From Bacteroidota bacterium (GTDB lineage: Bacteria; Bacteroidota; Bacteroidia; Flavobacteriales_D; Crocinitomicaceae), in the NCBI GenBank assembly GCA_016192075.1, contig JACPUU010000012.1:434001-498000 (forward strand): a stretch of DNA of 64,000 nucleotides, given 5' to 3'. The notes beneath the pieces are model-generated. The model did not search any database and was not told the origin of the DNA. It saw nothing but the letters and a program-made list of their open reading frames with translations. The stretch's first letter is position 1, and the number at the start of each line of letters is the position of its first letter. The translations under genes and the position numbers were made by a program. Below are positions 61,423-64,000 of the stretch, one piece after another.

Positions 61423-61515
61423 CGTTTCTCCTTCGCTGAAGCTTCGGAGAACACGTTCTCTTTCGGATCAGTGTGAAGGTATTGTCTTCCTTCGCCAAAG
61501 GCTTCGGAAGACGAT
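61423..61515 (-). repeat. Hairpins with CTTCGC loop flanking tmRNA 5' side
   Basis: Two hairpins share loops TTCGCTGAAGCTTC and TTCGCCAAAGGCTTC. One has the perfect arms GTCTTCC/GGAAGAC (61485-61512). A related sequence, TTCGCCGAAGCTACGAAG, occurs past the tmRNA at about 60941-60960. Copies on both sides suggest a small repeat family. Confidence 0.55.
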
Positions 61516-61675
61516 GCAAAGATAGTCATTTTAAAAGGGCATTGTTGTCAATTCATTGCTTCATCACAAAAAAAAAGAAGCGGCCCGGTATTATTTTTTT
61601 CAACGGCATCAACCCTTTTTCGTTGAGTTTCGTCAGCAGGGTATCTTGAATGACAAAAAATTACTCCACTCAGTT

Positions 61676-63883
61676 ATGAAAAAACACTCGCTTTTGGCGC
61701 TCAGTTTTATCTGCAGCCTTGCCTGGGGACAAAACATCAACATGTCCAACGGTACCACCAACACCTGCAATGCCAATTTTTATGACAGCGGCGGACCGGG
61801 CAGTAACTACGGCAACAATGAAAATCTGAGCCATACATTTTACCCGGCCACTCCCGGCACAGCCATTGAAATAGCTTTTACATCCTACGTCAGTGGCCCG
61901 GCCGATCAGATTTCAATTTATGACGGACCGGACAATACCTATCCGCTTTTATTCAACGGCGGCGGAAACCTGACCATTCCTACGTTTACCTCTTCAGACA
62001 TAACCGGTGCAATTACGGTAGAATTTAACTCCAACGCATCCGGCAACCAGGCCGGCTGGGTAGCTACTATCAGTTGCTGTTCGGCACCGCTTTTCTGGTT
62101 TGAAGACCTGGATGGTGATGGTTTTGGAAACATGTTCAGCGCCCCGGTTTATGCCTGTACCGCTCCGGTTGGTTACGTAGACAATGCCGATGATTGTGAT
62201 GATGCCGCTACCTTGTATGAAGACATGGACGGAGACGGGTTTGGCGGCACTACAACCGTTGGCTGCGGCGCGTACAACAACGCTGATTGTGATGACAACC
62301 TACTGACTTACCAGGACAATGACGGAGATACGTATGGTGATCCAAACACACTTGTGGCCTGCGGTGTAACAGATAATACCGATTGTGATGACAACGATGC
62401 CGGTGTTGGTACCGGAACCATGTATACCTGGTACCAGGACAATGACGGTGACGGCTTTGGAATTTTCTGGATGACCCAGGATGCCTGCACACAACCTGCG
62501 GGCTATGTAAGTAACGCCGATGATTGTGATGATTTTTCCATAACCTATGCGGATGTGGATGCTGACGGATTCGGAGATCCGGCTGTGACAGACCCTTGCG
62601 GGGTATACGATAACTCTGATTGTGATGACAACCTGGTGACCTATGCTGACAACGACGGGGATACCTTTGGAGACCCGAACATTTTTGACCCGTGTGGTGT
62701 TGCCGATAATACTGATTGTGATGATACCGATGCCGGAATTGGTGGCGGAACAATAACAGTCTATTACGCTGATAACGATGGTGACGGCTTCGGAGATATG
62801 TCCAATACACTCGCAGCCTGTACACCGCCAGCCGGTTATGTTGCCAATGACCTGGATTGTGATGATTGGTCAATAACCTATGCAGACAATGATGGGGATG
62901 GATTTGGTGATCCGGCCGTGACAGACCCCTGCGGCGTCTATGACAATTCAGATTGCGATGATAACCTGCTGACCTATGCGGATAATGACGGTGATAATTT
63001 TGGTGATCCGAACATGCCGGCGCCTTGCGGTATTACAGATAATACCGATTGTGACGACAATGATGCCGGAATTGGCAGTGGAACCATAAATACCTATTAT
63101 CCTGATTCAGATGGCGATGGATTTGGTGCGCCGTGGTGGCCGGTTTATGCCTGTTCACAGCCTGTTGGTTTTGTAACTGATTCGTCCGACTGTGATGATT
63201 GGTCAGTTACCTATGAAGATCTGGACGGAGATGGATATGGAAATTCAGCTGTACAGGTACCTTGCGGTGTCTACGACGGCAGTGATTGCAACGATAACCA
63301 GTTGACCTACGCTGACAATGATAGTGATACCTTTGGTGATCCAAATGCTACAGCGCCTTGTGGTGTAACCAACAATACCGATTGTGATGATACGGATGCA
63401 GGCATAGGTGCCGGAAGCCTGGTGGCTTATTTTATGGATACAGATGGCGATGGTTACGGACAGCCGGGCTTTATGTGGTGGAGCTGCACGCCAATACCGG
63501 GAATGGTTACCGACAGTACAGACTGCAATGATTTTGACAATGCTGTTAACCCGGGTGAAACTGAAGTTGCCGGAAATGGCATTGATGATAATTGCGATGG
63601 CTACATTGATCCGGTTGCCGGCATTGAAACGGCTGCGGATTTTGATTTTAACCTCTATCCAAACCCGGCCAGAACGTTGGTCAACATTCAGTGGGCAACT
63701 GCCCTTACAACCGATAGCCGCATTGAATGTATAGGAATGAACGGCCAGATCCTGTTTACCCAGGTTGTTGCATCCGGCACAAGCCAATCTGAACTCATGC
63801 TGGACAGTTTTGAACCGGGAATCTATTTTGTACGCCTGCTCAATGCAGAAAGTACAGCCACAAAGATCTTGATTGTTGAATAG
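61676..63883 (+). CDS. T9SS type A protein with CUB-like domain and calcium-binding repeats
   Basis: 735 residues from the ATG at 61676 (signal peptide MKKHSLLALSFICSLAWGQ). A CUB-like domain (about 25-140; SYVSGPADQISIYDGPD) is followed by four periods of about 110 residues (330-333 bp) each with three D-x-D-G-D-G-F/Y-G loops and C-D-D spacers. This is the MopE-type 'putative metal-binding motif' (PF11617) layout, binding Ca2+ and perhaps Cu. It ends with NPGETEVAGNGIDDNCDGYIDP and a type A sorting domain (FNLYPNPARTLVNIQW, then FEPGIYFVRLLNAEST). Secreted by T9SS. A strong terminator follows at 63907. Confidence 0.88.
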   Translation: MKKHSLLALSFICSLAWGQNINMSNGTTNTCNANFYDSGGPGSNYGNNENLSHTFYPATPGTAIEIAFTSYVSGPADQISIYDGPDNTYPLLFNGGGNLTIPTFTSSDITGAITVEFNSNASGNQAGWVATISCCSAPLFWFEDLDGDGFGNMFSAPVYACTAPVGYVDNADDCDDAATLYEDMDGDGFGGTTTVGCGAYNNADCDDNLLTYQDNDGDTYGDPNTLVACGVTDNTDCDDNDAGVGTGTMYTWYQDNDGDGFGIFWMTQDACTQPAGYVSNADDCDDFSITYADVDADGFGDPAVTDPCGVYDNSDCDDNLVTYADNDGDTFGDPNIFDPCGVADNTDCDDTDAGIGGGTITVYYADNDGDGFGDMSNTLAACTPPAGYVANDLDCDDWSITYADNDGDGFGDPAVTDPCGVYDNSDCDDNLLTYADNDGDNFGDPNMPAPCGITDNTDCDDNDAGIGSGTINTYYPDSDGDGFGAPWWPVYACSQPVGFVTDSSDCDDWSVTYEDLDGDGYGNSAVQVPCGVYDGSDCNDNQLTYADNDSDTFGDPNATAPCGVTNNTDCDDTDAGIGAGSLVAYFMDTDGDGYGQPGFMWWSCTPIPGMVTDSTDCNDFDNAVNPGETEVAGNGIDDNCDGYIDPVAGIETAADFDFNLYPNPARTLVNIQWATALTTDSRIECIGMNGQILFTQVVASGTSQSELMLDSFEPGIYFVRLLNAESTATKILIVE
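62191..63190 (+). repeat. 330-333-bp tandem coding repeat
   Basis: The GATTGTGATGAT block recurs at about 62192, 62522, 62855 and 63188, i.e. every 330-333 bp, matching the 110-residue protein period. The units stay in frame and keep their Asp-Gly loops. Confidence 0.8.
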
Positions 63884-63906
63884 GTTTATTTACAATTAAA
63901 TGAAGG

Positions 63907-63937
63907 AATCGGGAGCAGGGTCTCCCGATTTTTTTTT
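63907..63937 (+). terminator. Rho-independent terminator
   Basis: Perfect 9-bp stem AATCGGGAG (63907-63915) and CTCCCGATT (63922-63930) with a T run to 63937, 24 nt after the T9SS protein stop. Confidence 0.93.
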
Positions 63938-64000
63938 GCGGCTATAATTTCAACAATTCCGCTAATCAGAATCTGTAATTTGTTTGTTATCAATTAGAAT

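Noticed and set aside
61289-61519. 76-residue minus-strand reading frame ending NNNSYALAA
   Set aside because: It is the tmRNA read through its tag frame; the RNA structure explains it.
62250-62873. 207-residue antisense frame rich in His and Arg
   Set aside because: Reverse reading of the Asp/Gly repeat DNA; low-complexity and no support.

Overview
The window reads as a chromosome segment of a Bacteroidota bacterium, most likely a flavobacterium (order Flavobacteriales). The evidence is type IX secretion (T9SS) sorting domains, a PorP/SprF-like protein, a TonB receptor paired with a DUF4249 lipoprotein, an S46 dipeptidyl-peptidase, a short (288-residue) primary sigma factor, a long-form GAPDH, and TAnnTTTG-type promoter elements instead of Shine-Dalgarno/-10 boxes. 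Genus cannot be fixed from the sequence alone. No rRNA, tRNA, CRISPR array or insertion-sequence transposase was recognised; one tmRNA gene is present.

Layout. 0-4 kb: a TIGR02757-type protein, a LolD-like ABC ATPase, and a coupled run of M50 protease, Smr protein and M28 peptidase. 4-15.8 kb: a T9SS surface cluster made of a 2794-residue beta-helix protein with a gliding-motility-type C-terminus, a PorP/SprF protein and an OmpA-like protein with internal repeats. 16-31 kb: thiolase, a membrane glycosyltransferase, a DUF2520 protein, a three-gene set for surface or lipid-anchored proteins, a GAF histidine kinase, a flavoprotein, a DEAD-box helicase, a thioesterase and small secreted proteins. 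31-35 kb: a compact + strand run of secreted proteins of unknown role. 35-43 kb: S46 peptidase, DivIC/FtsB-like protein, endonuclease III, a TPR protein, a membrane histidine kinase, and the divergent oxyR-dps pair. 43-54.8 kb: a 29-bp minisatellite, the DUF4249/TonB pair, GAPDH, rpoD, a lysine-type dehydrogenase, a flavodoxin and an adenylate cyclase. 54.8-64 kb is accessory in character: repeat elements, an AT-rich ATPase plus TOPRIM-like gene pair, a leucine-rich T9SS protein, a HEPN-like protein, the tmRNA and a calcium-repeat T9SS protein.

How the genes connect. Seven proteins carry or probably carry T9SS sorting domains, so much of the window supplies the cell surface; the core T9SS translocon genes are not here. 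OxyR and Dps share an 84-bp intergenic region with two opposed promoters and dyad symmetry, a classic peroxide-response arrangement. The strongest candidate for an undescribed system is the ABC-type ATPase plus TOPRIM-like pair at 55.3-57.2 kb. It has its own promoter, lies 3 nt apart, is AT-rich, and is bracketed by copies of a dispersed repeat, one of which forms a 185-bp unit with perfect 20-bp inverted ends. Its architecture resembles ATPase/TOPRIM anti-phage modules, but function is inference.
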